Shown: one piece after another, positions 1-7,474 of the stretch
Layout: each line of letters begins with the position of its first letter
How positions within the stretch are numbered: position 1 is the first letter of the stretch
Origin: Gemmatimonadota bacterium
GTDB taxonomy: Bacteria; Gemmatimonadota; Gemmatimonadetes; Longimicrobiales; Gaopeijiaceae
Reading direction: 5' to 3'
DNA: 35,739 nt
Assembly (NCBI GenBank): GCA_022561145.1
Contig: JADFRS010000020.1
Span: 1 to 35,739 of the forward strand
Notes under the pieces: model-generated
Told to the model about the DNA's origin: nothing
Databases searched by the model: none
What the model saw: only the letters and a program-made list of their open reading frames with translations
Translations under genes and position numbers: made by a program

Positions 1-1597
1 CCTCGATCTCCCGCCGCTCGTCCTCCCTCCACAGGGGCTCACGACTCCTCACAGTCGGAATCTCGGCGAAGTTGTAGTGAGGTGGGGGCGACGGCATGGA
101 CCACTCGAGCGTCGAAGCGTTCCAGGGGTTGGGCCCGGCCGGCTCACCTGAAATAGCGCTCTTGATGATCGTGTACACCAGAATCAGCGCGCTCAACGCG
201 AAGATGAACGCACCGATGGTCGAGAGCATGTTGGGCAAGGCGATGTTGAGCTCGGCGGCGTACGTCCACGTCCTCCGCGGCATCCCGTAGATCCCGCTGA
301 TATGCATCGGGAAGAAGGTCAGGTTGAACCCGACGAAGTAGGTCCAGAAGTTGATCTTGCCGAGTCGCTCGTCCATGAACCGGCCGGTAATCTTCGGGAA
401 CCAGTAGTAGAGACCGGCGAACAGGCCCATCATCACGCCGCCGGCCACCACGTAGTGGAAGTGCGCCACCACGAAGTGTGTGTCGTGCTGCTGGAGATCG
501 ATGGGGGCCGCAGCGTGCATGACCCCGGTCAACCCGCCCAGTGTGAAGATGGCCAGCAGTCCGATGGAGTAGAGCATCGCGGTGGTGAACCGGATCTGCC
601 CGCCCCACATCGTGGCGATCCAGTTGAAGATCTTCACGCCGGTCGGGATGGCGATGATCATCGTGCTCGCCACGAAGAACGCGTCCGCGATGGGACCCAA
701 GCCCGTGGTGAACATGTGATGGCTCCACACGCCCCAGCCCAGGAAACCGATCATGATGCCCGCGTAGACGACGATCGGATACCCGAACAGCGGCTTCCTC
801 GAGAACGTCGGGATCACGTCGGAGATCATACCGAACGACGGCAGAATCAGGATGTAGACCTCGGGGTGTCCGAAGATCCAGAACAGGTGCTGCCAGAGAA
901 TCGGGTCTCCTCCGGCCTGCGGCTGGTAAAAGTTGGCGCCGAAGAAACGGTCGAACGCGAGCAGGATCAGCGCCACCGCGAACACGGGGAGCGCGGTCAC
1001 CAGGATGAAGCTGGTAACGAACGTCATCCACGTGAACAGGGGCATGCGCATGAGCTTCATGCCCGGCGCCCTGAGTTGGATGATCGTCGTGATGAAGTTG
1101 ACCCCTCCCATGATCGAACTGACGCCGAGGATGGAGAGGCCCAGTATCCAGAAGTCCACGTTGTGCCCGGGCGAAAACTGGCTCGACGTGAGGTTGGCGT
1201 ACGCCACCCAACTCGTGTTCGGCGCCGCACCGAACAAGAAGCTGGAATTCAGGAAGATCCCGCCGAAAAGAAAGGTCCAGAACGACAGCGCGTTCAGCCG
1301 CGGGAACGCCACGTCCCGTGCGCCGATCTGCAACGGCACGATAAAATTGAAGAAGGCCACCGCCATCGGCATGGCCACCAGGAAGATCATGGTGGTGCCG
1401 TGCATGGTGAACATCTGGCTGTAGGTCTCTGCCGAGATGAAATCGTTCTCGGGCCGCCACAACTGAATCCGGATCATCAGCGCCTCGACTCCCGCGATGA
1501 CGAAGAATACCAACGCCGTCACGAAGTACATGACGCCGATCCGCTTGTGATCGACGGTGGTGATCCAGCTCCAAATACCGTTGTTGTGTGCCGACAT
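1..1597 (-). CDS. ctaD: cytochrome c oxidase subunit I, aa3 type (partial, runs off left edge)
   Basis: Catalytic haem-copper subunit of the terminal oxidase, reducing O2 to water in the cytoplasmic membrane while pumping protons. The gene has no stop inside the window, so the ORF track misses it and shows only an arginine-rich shadow (144-1574). Read from the ATG at 1597, the frame starts MSAHNNGIWSWITTVDHKRI and stays open for about 532 residues. It contains the CuB motif GHPEVYILILPSFG, with the glutamate typical of A1-type oxidases, the HDTHFVVAHFHYV haem-ligand segment and the late TLEWSMPSPPPHYNF motif. The family is about 530-560 residues long, so only the extreme C-terminus is missing. 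It lies 5 bases downstream of ctaC in the same operon. Seen: frame and motifs. Known: function. Very sure. Confidence 0.96.
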   Translation of the reverse strand, partial: MSAHNNGIWSWITTVDHKRIGVMYFVTALVFFVIAGVEALMIRIQLWRPENDFISAETYSQMFTMHGTTMIFLVAMPMAVAFFNFIVPLQIGARDVAFPRLNALSFWTFLFGGIFLNSSFLFGAAPNTSWVAYANLTSSQFSPGHNVDFWILGLSILGVSSIMGGVNFITTIIQLRAPGMKLMRMPLFTWMTFVTSFILVTALPVFAVALILLAFDRFFGANFYQPQAGGDPILWQHLFWIFGHPEVYILILPSFGMISDVIPTFSRKPLFGYPIVVYAGIMIGFLGWGVWSHHMFTTGLGPIADAFFVASTMIIAIPTGVKIFNWIATMWGGQIRFTTAMLYSIGLLAIFTLGGLTGVMHAAAPIDLQQHDTHFVVAHFHYVVAGGVMMGLFAGLYYWFPKITGRFMDERLGKINFWTYFVGFNLTFFPMHISGIYGMPRRTWTYAAELNIALPNMLSTIGAFIFALSALILVYTIIKSAISGEPAGPNPWNASTLEWSMPSPPPHYNFAEIPTVRSREPLWREDERREIE

Positions 1598-1602
1598 CTA
1601 TG

Positions 1603-2724
1603 CTATCTCAGGCTGCTCAAGTACGCGGCGATGGCCCGTATTTGGTCGTCCGTGAGGTTGGTGGGAGGAAAGCCGCCGCCGCCCTCCTGCGCTCCCGGCA
1701 TCTGTACGCCGGGCTTGATCGAGAGGGGATCCTTGATCCAGCGGAAGAGGTTCTCGGGCGTGTTCTCGAGGAGCCCCGCGCCGATGGTCATCCGGCCCCC
1801 GATGCGGGTGAGGTTGGGGCCCAACACGCCCACAGCCGGTGCTCCCTGAATCGCATGGCATGCGACACAAGTCGACGTGAACAGCGTCTGGCGGCCCAGC
1901 GTCACGAGCGGATCCTCCGCAGGCGTCTGTATTGTCGTGTCCTGGGGGGGCGGGGGCGCCGTTGCCGTCGCCGACGGCTCCTGCCAGTCGGCGAGCCACG
2001 CGTTGAAGTCACTCTCGGACTCGGCGACGACCCTCATGCGCATGAGTGAGTGGCCTTCGCCGCAGAACTCGGCGCATTGGCCCAGGAACACACCGGGCTC
2101 GCGCACCGTGAAGTAGAGGTAGGTGTAACCGCGCACCTCCCCTTCTGGACCCACACGCCGGAGCGGGTTCACGTCGCGTTTGCCGCCAAGCTGCGGGACC
2201 CAGAATGAATGGACCACATCGGCAGAATTCATCTGCAGCGTGATCGGCCGGCCGGCCGGCAGATGAATCTCATTGGCGGTCGTGACGCCCGACTCCGGGT
2301 AACGCACCTCCCACCAGTAACGGTGGCCGATGATCTCCACGATCAGCGGATCGCCCTCGAGTTCTCTCTGCGTCTCGAAGACGGTCCGTATGGTAGGGAT
2401 GGAGATGGCGACGACGATCAGGGCGGGCACGACGGTCCACGCGATCTCGAGACCGAGGTGCCCATGCGTCTGCTTGGGCGCCGGCCGGTTTGGGTTCTCG
2501 CGGAACCGAATCACTACGTAAGCCAGCACACCCCAGACGACCACCAAGATCGCCAGGGTCCACACGGTCACCTGGATGTAAAGCGAGTGGATGGCCTCGG
2601 CGAAGTCGGTGCGGGGGTCGATCGAGGACTGCGGATGGTCACCCTGACACGCACCCAGGAGCATCAGTCCGAGGAGCAGCACCGTAGAATGGAAAAGCCG
2701 AGGCCGGGCCTCAGTCGTCGGCAT
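1603..2724 (-). CDS. ctaC: cytochrome c oxidase subunit II with fused cytochrome c domain
   Basis: Accepts electrons from cytochrome c at the CuA centre and passes them to subunit I. Numbered from the ATG at 2724, the protein has a signal segment ending in a lipobox-like LLGAC (Cys about 26), so it may be lipid-anchored. Two membrane helices follow (about 50-75 and 93-113), then a cupredoxin domain. The CuA ligands are His about 172 and the CxxxCxxxHxxM set at about 217-228 (GQCAEFCGEGHSLM). After a Pro/Thr linker comes a C-terminal cytochrome c domain with CVACH at about 286-290. This is the caa3-type fusion, which brings its own electron donor. The ORF track starts at a TTG at 2733; I prefer the ATG three codons later. 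The start overlaps the Trm112-like gene by 14 bases, so the genes are probably co-transcribed. Confidence 0.95.
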   Translation of the reverse strand: MPTTEARPRLFHSTVLLLGLMLLGACQGDHPQSSIDPRTDFAEAIHSLYIQVTVWTLAILVVVWGVLAYVVIRFRENPNRPAPKQTHGHLGLEIAWTVVPALIVVAISIPTIRTVFETQRELEGDPLIVEIIGHRYWWEVRYPESGVTTANEIHLPAGRPITLQMNSADVVHSFWVPQLGGKRDVNPLRRVGPEGEVRGYTYLYFTVREPGVFLGQCAEFCGEGHSLMRMRVVAESESDFNAWLADWQEPSATATAPPPPQDTTIQTPAEDPLVTLGRQTLFTSTCVACHAIQGAPAVGVLGPNLTRIGGRMTIGAGLLENTPENLFRWIKDPLSIKPGVQMPGAQEGGGGFPPTNLTDDQIRAIAAYLSSLR

Positions 2725-2968
2725 CGAGCGCAATCGCCTCGTCGATCAGCATGATGGGGATCTCCTCCCGAACCGGGTACAGCACCTTGCCATCCTCCCG
2801 GACCAACCCCTCCTCGATCGGTTCGCGCACTTCCTGCCCTCCCTGGTTTACCACAGTTCCGGCCTCGATGGCCGAGTTGAGGCGCGTCAGAACGTCCGCG
2901 CCCGCGGGCCGCACGGGCTGACGGGTCTCAGGGCAGACCAGTATCTGTAGGAGTTCAGGATCGACCAT
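2711..2968 (-). CDS. Trm112 family protein
   Basis: A small protein of about 85 residues with the Trm112/YcaR signature: N-terminal LLQILVCPETRQPV and a C-terminal VLYPVREEIPIMLIDEAIAL. Family members are small zinc-ribbon-like proteins; eukaryotic and archaeal ones activate methyltransferases, and the bacterial role is unclear. This copy is longer than YcaR (about 60 residues), with an inserted middle segment, and has only one Cys in the first knuckle, so zinc binding is doubtful. It is the first gene of the oxidase-subunit operon here, overlapping ctaC. The start could be the ATG at 2968 or the adjacent GTG at 2971; no strong Shine-Dalgarno is visible for either. The family call is fairly sure; a role in oxidase assembly would be speculation. 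Confidence 0.8.
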   Translation of the reverse strand: MVDPELLQILVCPETRQPVRPAGADVLTRLNSAIEAGTVVNQGGQEVREPIEEGLVREDGKVLYPVREEIPIMLIDEAIALDADD

Positions 2969-3043
2969 CACTATCGTCGCGTTGAAAAAGAGTCTGAAAA
3001 CCTAAATGATTCTGCATGCAAAGGCGAGACGCGGAGGCGGTGG

Positions 3044-3496
3044 ATGAAGCTTCCACGAGTCGCGACGATTACGCTGTCCCTAGCGATCATGGGCCTCGGG
3101 GCGAATCAGGCGAGCGGGGCCCAGAACAGGCGTGCCGACGGCCTCGTGATCATCGGCTCGGACACGGTCCGCGTCGAGATCGCCTCGACCCCCGCTCAAC
3201 GCGAAGAGGGTCTCAAGTACCGCGAGGAGATTTCGGACGGCACCGGCATGCTGTTCGTGTTCCAGGCCGAATCCGTGCACAGCTTCTGGATGATGGACAC
3301 GTACGTCGCACTCGACATCGCATTCATCGACGCGAAGTTCAGGATCGTCGACATCCAGCAGATGGAGCCCCTCACCACGGACCTCCACACCAGCGCGCGG
3401 CCTGCCATGTTCGCGTTGGAGGTGCGGAAGGGGTGGTTCGAGGAGCGCGGTGTGCGGGTTGGAGATGGGGTGGAACTGATCTTCAGCGGAGGCTGA
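3044..3496 (+). CDS. secreted DUF192 family protein
   Basis: A 150-residue protein with an N-terminal signal peptide (MKLPRVATITLSLAIMGLGA, likely cleaved after ASGA), so it is exported. The rest matches DUF192: ASTPAQREEGLKYREEI, then GTGMLFVF, the conserved HSFWMMDTYVALDIAFID core and a C-terminal RVGDGVELIF. The family forms a small beta-barrel of unknown biochemical function, often next to export or respiratory genes. It is transcribed divergently from the Trm112-ctaC-ctaD operon across a gap of about 75 bases that should hold both promoters. Its 3' end overlaps the convergent aminotransferase gene by 14 bases. Family assignment is sure; function unknown. Confidence 0.88.
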   Translation: MKLPRVATITLSLAIMGLGANQASGAQNRRADGLVIIGSDTVRVEIASTPAQREEGLKYREEISDGTGMLFVFQAESVHSFWMMDTYVALDIAFIDAKFRIVDIQQMEPLTTDLHTSARPAMFALEVRKGWFEERGVRVGDGVELIFSGG

Positions 3497-4640
3497 CCGC
3501 TCGAAGCGCCTCCAGCAACGCCCCGGTGTCCGCCTCGTCGTTGTAGAGGTGAGGCGACAGTCTTAGGGCGGTGCCGCGAAGCGCCGCGTGGATCGATCGC
3601 CGCTCGAGCTCGTCCTTGAACGCGACGAGATCCAACCCCTCCGGCATCCTGAGCCCGAACATGTGATGAGACCGGTAGCCCGGGTCCTCTGTCGAAAATC
3701 CCAGCGACCGCGCCTCCTCGAGTAGGCCGCCCGTGAGGTGGGCGCAGTACTCCTGGATTCCCTCGGGCGTCCACTCGTTGACGAGCTTGAGGGCCGCAAC
3801 GAGCATCGGCAGGAGGATGAAGTTGGCCCTCTCGCCCACGTCGTAGCGGATCGCTCCGGGCTGGTAGGCGTCCTGGTAGTCCACGAGGTGCTGGAAATCC
3901 TCGCTGCCCTCGCGCCCGATCCAGGTCTCCTCGAGCGGCGTGCCATCGTCGAAGCGAGGCCCGAAGTAGGCCAGCCCGATGGCGTAGGGTCCGAGCAGCC
4001 ACTTGTAGGCGGCGACGATGAGCGCGTCGGGACGGATCTCGCCCACATCGAACGGTAACGCTCCGACGGATTGGGTCGCATCGACGATGAAAGCCGCGCC
4101 GACCTCGCGGGCGCGCCGCCCCACCGCGCTCAGGTCGAAGAGCGTGCCGTCGGTCCAGTGCACATGGGGAATGGCGACCACCGCGGTGTCACCGTCGATG
4201 GCCTCCAGGAGGCGCTCGTTCCATACCTGGCCCCTGTTGCCGTCCTCGGGCCGGACGACGGTCCGGATCTCCGCTCCGGTTTCGGTGGCCCGCCGCCTCC
4301 AGGAGTACACGTTACCGGGAAACTGCTCCTGTAACAGCACCAGGTTCTGCCCGGCGCCGATTTCCACGTTCTTGGCCGCTACGGCGACTCCGTACGAAGC
4401 GGCAGGCACGATGGCCACACGGTTGGGATCAGACGCTCCGACGAGGTGAGCGAACAGCCTACGGGCCTCGTCGCTCTCGTCGAAGAAGTCGGTGGATGTA
4501 GTGCCGGCCGGGTAGCGCTTCTTGGCCATACCGGTGGTGCCCGCCGCTTCCACAGCCCGTGGAAGCGGCGACATGTAAGCGCAGTTCAGATAGTGGACAT
4601 CGGGCGGAAGCGAGAAAGCGTCGCGCTGGCAGGTGAGCAA
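3483..4640 (-). CDS. class V PLP-dependent aminotransferase (cysteine desulfurase/epimerase-like)
   Basis: A 385-residue fold-type I PLP enzyme. The Schiff-base lysine is in AAYKWLLGP (about K213), the PLP-ring aspartate in VDATQSVG (about D188) and a stacking position in IPHVHWTDGT. The opening LPPDVHYLNCAYMSPLPR is typical of the class V branch containing isopenicillin-N epimerase-like and selenocysteine-lyase-like proteins. The substrate cannot be told from sequence. The start codon is TTG at 4640, directly after the TGA of the DUF5916 gene and in the same reading frame, with no clear Shine-Dalgarno. Expression may therefore depend on reinitiation after that stop. The next in-frame Met (about residue 23) lies inside the conserved opening motif, so the TTG start is best supported. 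The 3' end overlaps the DUF192 gene convergently. Confidence 0.88.
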   Translation of the reverse strand: MLTCQRDAFSLPPDVHYLNCAYMSPLPRAVEAAGTTGMAKKRYPAGTTSTDFFDESDEARRLFAHLVGASDPNRVAIVPAASYGVAVAAKNVEIGAGQNLVLLQEQFPGNVYSWRRRATETGAEIRTVVRPEDGNRGQVWNERLLEAIDGDTAVVAIPHVHWTDGTLFDLSAVGRRAREVGAAFIVDATQSVGALPFDVGEIRPDALIVAAYKWLLGPYAIGLAYFGPRFDDGTPLEETWIGREGSEDFQHLVDYQDAYQPGAIRYDVGERANFILLPMLVAALKLVNEWTPEGIQEYCAHLTGGLLEEARSLGFSTEDPGYRSHHMFGLRMPEGLDLVAFKDELERRSIHAALRGTALRLSPHLYNDEADTGALLEALRAVSLR

Positions 4641-7382
4641 TCAGAGGCCCAGCCAGTAGTTGACCTTGATGATGAACCGGTCGTCGGAGGGCGCGTCGAA
4701 CAGCGCCCCGATGTCGCGCCCCAGGTCGAAGTCCCCGATGTCCTCGCGGCCGAGCTGGCGCCGCTGCCACACCAGGAAGATCGTCGAGCCCGGACGGTAC
4801 TCCCACCGGAGCACCGCGTTGCCCACGAGCGAACGCTGGATGAAGTCGCGGTCCGAGAACGACGTGTCCGCGACACCGTCACCGTCCAAGTCCAGGTGCT
4901 GGGTGTCGCCGTCCTGGCAGATGTTGCCACCCTGGCAGAGCACGTCCTCACCCGACGCCGAGAACGTGCCGGCCTGGAACGTCTCGAAGTCGAACGTCTC
5001 CGGCGCGAGCAACTGCTTGTAGGCAACGTAGTCGACCGAGGAGATCAGCGGCTGAGCGAAGAACTGGAGTGTCAGATGCGGCGTGAACGACACGTCGAGC
5101 CGCGTCTCCATGGAGAACGACTTGCGTTCGAGGTCGGCGAAAATGTACCGCTGGCCGAACGTTGGATCGAACGGGAGGACGTCTGTGGTGGTCACATACT
5201 GCTCCCCGTTCGTCTCCTTCGTAAACTGCGGCTTGACGCTCAGCGACAAGCGTGGTGACGGACGCAGTGTCACGTTCAGCCCGGTCTTGAATTGGTTACC
5301 GACGTTGTTGCGTCCGCGCGACACGTTCACGTTGGCCCCCAGGCTCAAGCGGGCCCTCTTGTCCGTGCTCAGGCGGATCTCGCCGGTTACCTTGCCGGGC
5401 TTGGCCGTCAGCGGCCCGCCCCGGGTAGCCGATCGGCTCACGAGGTCTGGGGTGTAACTGCCGTTCAGGTTCAGCTCCCAGTAGTTCAGGAACTCGAACT
5501 TGTTGCGAAGCGCGGCCGAGCCGGTCGTGTGGGCCCGCCTCCAACTGCCGAACGACCCCACGTCGTCCAGCGCCTCGTGCATCCAGTTGTGAAAAGTGAA
5601 AAACGTGACGTTGTAGCTCCGGAACAGGGTGCCGGGCTCGATTTCCTTGTAGGTCAGCCTGACACCCGCATCCAGCACTTCGCTGCGCCGTGAGAAGCCC
5701 AGGTCGTTGATCTCGAACCCGGGCGTCACTTCGGCCGCCCAGATTCCACCGGTCCAGTGCCGTCCGCTCCGTCGTTCGAACGTCAATCGCCAATCCACGC
5801 CCGTCATCGTCGTGGCCGTCGGGTCCAATTCCAACCGCGTGGCATCCGGGCGCTGGAAGTAGTGGTTGCTGGACCGCTGGACCCGCGTGATAGCCGTCGA
5901 GTCGCCGCGAATGTGGCTCCCGGCGAAGAAGCCGGTGAGGGCCCACTCGCGGTCTCCCCACTGGAACTCGAAGTCGATCCCCGCGTTGAACGCGGTCGAT
6001 GTGAGGAAGTCGAATGACCCATCCTCGGGCAGGTCGCGCTGGAGAGCCGTGAAAATCCCGCCGATCTGAGATGCGCCGCCGCCGAAGTCCTGCGTCACAC
6101 GCACGACACCATACTGCGTCCGTGGCTCGGCCAGGAACTCGTCTCTGATGCCCTCGTCCGCGAAGTATGCCACACCGTTCTCGGCCTGGGTGACGGCACC
6201 GAGGACGCCAACGGACAAGCCACTCGACGTACGACCCGAGATCTTTACGGCGCCGAGGATGGTGGCCGCGGCCGTAACGTCGGTGAAATCGGCCCCGCTC
6301 GGAGCCTGGCCTTGAGGAGACCGGCCCACCCTTCGGCTGTAGAAGAGCTGGTTCTGGTGTCCCGATAAATTGAAGTCGAACACGCGGGCGTCCTCCACGA
6401 AGAACGGACGCCGCTCCTTTAAGAACGTCTCGAACGCCGAGAGGTTGATGACCGCCGGGTCGGCTTCGACCTGGCCGAAGTCCGGGTTGACGGTCGCGTC
6501 GAGCGTGAAGTTCGCCGAGAGCCCGTAGCTCAACGCGAGACCCGTTCGGCCAGACATCTCGGCACCGTCGAAGAACGGGTCGCCTTCCTCGGACGGCCCC
6601 ACGTGCGAGCTGCTGAGCACGTACGGGAGCACCTCCAGGCGGCGGGCGTTCTTGCGAGCCTCGACGCCGCGGAGGACGCCGAACTGGCTGACCGTGCCCC
6701 GTTGAAGCCGAGACACGAGCGAGAAAAATGTGCTCTCGTTGTGGCGAAGCTGGCGACGATGGAAATTCACGCCCCAGGTCTGCAACGCATCGGTCGCCTC
6801 GTACCGGATTTGCGAGAGAGGAATGCGAATTTCGGCGGTCCAGCCTCCGTCGTCCAGAGTCACCTCCGACTCCCATACGGCATCCCAGGCCCGGTCCTGC
6901 TTGTCGTCGTCGTAGAGGTAGCTGTCGGATTGGACGTTGGCGGCGCTGACGCGGAAAACGTAGCCGGTGCGCCTGTCCATGTTCGGGTCGAAGGCCACCT
7001 CGAAGAAGTCGTACTGACCCTCGCTGTCCCGTCGAACGAGTTGGGCCGCGATAGAGGCCGCGTCACTGTCCAGCATGCGCGCGCCGATGTAGATCGCATC
7101 GGGCCCGAACAACACACGGACCTGTGTGTCTTCAATGGCCCGTGCTCCTTCGACCGGCGATTGTTGGACGAAGCCGCTGGCAACCTCGGCGTTCAGCCAC
7201 GCTTCTTCGTCCAGCCGACCATCGAGGCGAATCTCGCCGACTACCGTGCCCGCGGCGATCTCCTCTGTCTTGGAGGAGACCTCCCGCCTGGCATCGGAGT
7301 CTTCCTCCGCCAACTCCTGGGCGGCGAGCGCACCCGGCCCCAAAGCCAGGATCGCCACCCATATCAATGATCGACGTCTCAT
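4641..7382 (-). CDS. DUF5916 protein with N-terminal carbohydrate-binding family 9-like domain
   Basis: A 913-residue exported protein. It has a signal peptide (MRRRSLIWVAILALGPGALAAQ), then a CBM9-like beta-sandwich at about residues 45-220 (IRLDGRLDEEAWLNAEVASG, DAIYIGARMLD, WTAEIRIPLSQIRY). The large DUF5916 region follows, with the signature VNPDFGQVEADPAVINLSAFETF and FFVEDARVF. The C-terminal half is rich in alternating strands and ends KVNYWLGL, as expected of an outer-membrane beta-barrel. The family is common in Gemmatimonadota and Bacteroidota. Its function is not established; uptake of, or attachment to, a polymer is a guess. The ATG at 7382 is preceded by a 92-base gap after the TRAP gene that contains a GC-rich hairpin. 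The TGA abuts the next gene's TTG start. Confidence 0.9.
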   Translation of the reverse strand: MRRRSLIWVAILALGPGALAAQELAEEDSDARREVSSKTEEIAAGTVVGEIRLDGRLDEEAWLNAEVASGFVQQSPVEGARAIEDTQVRVLFGPDAIYIGARMLDSDAASIAAQLVRRDSEGQYDFFEVAFDPNMDRRTGYVFRVSAANVQSDSYLYDDDKQDRAWDAVWESEVTLDDGGWTAEIRIPLSQIRYEATDALQTWGVNFHRRQLRHNESTFFSLVSRLQRGTVSQFGVLRGVEARKNARRLEVLPYVLSSSHVGPSEEGDPFFDGAEMSGRTGLALSYGLSANFTLDATVNPDFGQVEADPAVINLSAFETFLKERRPFFVEDARVFDFNLSGHQNQLFYSRRVGRSPQGQAPSGADFTDVTAAATILGAVKISGRTSSGLSVGVLGAVTQAENGVAYFADEGIRDEFLAEPRTQYGVVRVTQDFGGGASQIGGIFTALQRDLPEDGSFDFLTSTAFNAGIDFEFQWGDREWALTGFFAGSHIRGDSTAITRVQRSSNHYFQRPDATRLELDPTATTMTGVDWRLTFERRSGRHWTGGIWAAEVTPGFEINDLGFSRRSEVLDAGVRLTYKEIEPGTLFRSYNVTFFTFHNWMHEALDDVGSFGSWRRAHTTGSAALRNKFEFLNYWELNLNGSYTPDLVSRSATRGGPLTAKPGKVTGEIRLSTDKRARLSLGANVNVSRGRNNVGNQFKTGLNVTLRPSPRLSLSVKPQFTKETNGEQYVTTTDVLPFDPTFGQRYIFADLERKSFSMETRLDVSFTPHLTLQFFAQPLISSVDYVAYKQLLAPETFDFETFQAGTFSASGEDVLCQGGNICQDGDTQHLDLDGDGVADTSFSDRDFIQRSLVGNAVLRWEYRPGSTIFLVWQRRQLGREDIGDFDLGRDIGALFDAPSDDRFIIKVNYWLGL

Positions 7383-7409
7383 CCCGCACCCTGTCTACAA
7401 TATGATCAT

Positions 7410-7437
7410 GCCCACCCCAATCCTCGTCAGGGTGGGC
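7410..7437. other. GC-rich hairpin between TRAP permease and DUF5916 genes
   Basis: A perfect inverted repeat: GCCCACCC (7410-7417) and GGGTGGGC (7430-7437) with a 12-base loop. It lies between the stop of the TRAP permease (7475) and the start of the DUF5916 gene (7382), both on the minus strand. On the minus strand no T-run follows the stem; on the plus strand TTGTTTCTT follows, but no plus-strand gene ends here. It could end or stabilise the upstream transcript, or fold in the 5' leader of DUF5916. It is not a textbook intrinsic terminator in the direction that matters. Confidence 0.45.
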
Positions 7438-7474
7438 TTGTTTCTTAGGAAGACACGCTTCCGGCCAAAAACGC

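Noticed and set aside
144-1574. 476-residue minus-strand ORF
   Set aside because: Arg/His-rich shadow of ctaD in the wrong frame; the real subunit I frame is open through the left edge and carries all oxidase motifs.
302-1849. 515-residue plus-strand ORF
   Set aside because: Antisense shadow of ctaD/ctaC with no recognisable motifs and low-complexity charged composition.
5296-6876. 526-residue minus-strand ORF inside the DUF5916 gene
   Set aside because: Frame shadow of the DUF5916 coding sequence; Arg/Gly-rich without domain structure.
4641-7382. Programmed TGA readthrough making a DUF5916-aminotransferase fusion
   Set aside because: The DUF5916 C-terminus KVNYWLGL is a natural barrel end and the two proteins belong to different compartments; reinitiation is simpler.
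7410-7437. Hairpin as an intrinsic terminator
   Set aside because: No T-run follows on the minus strand, the direction of both flanking genes; kept only as a hairpin.
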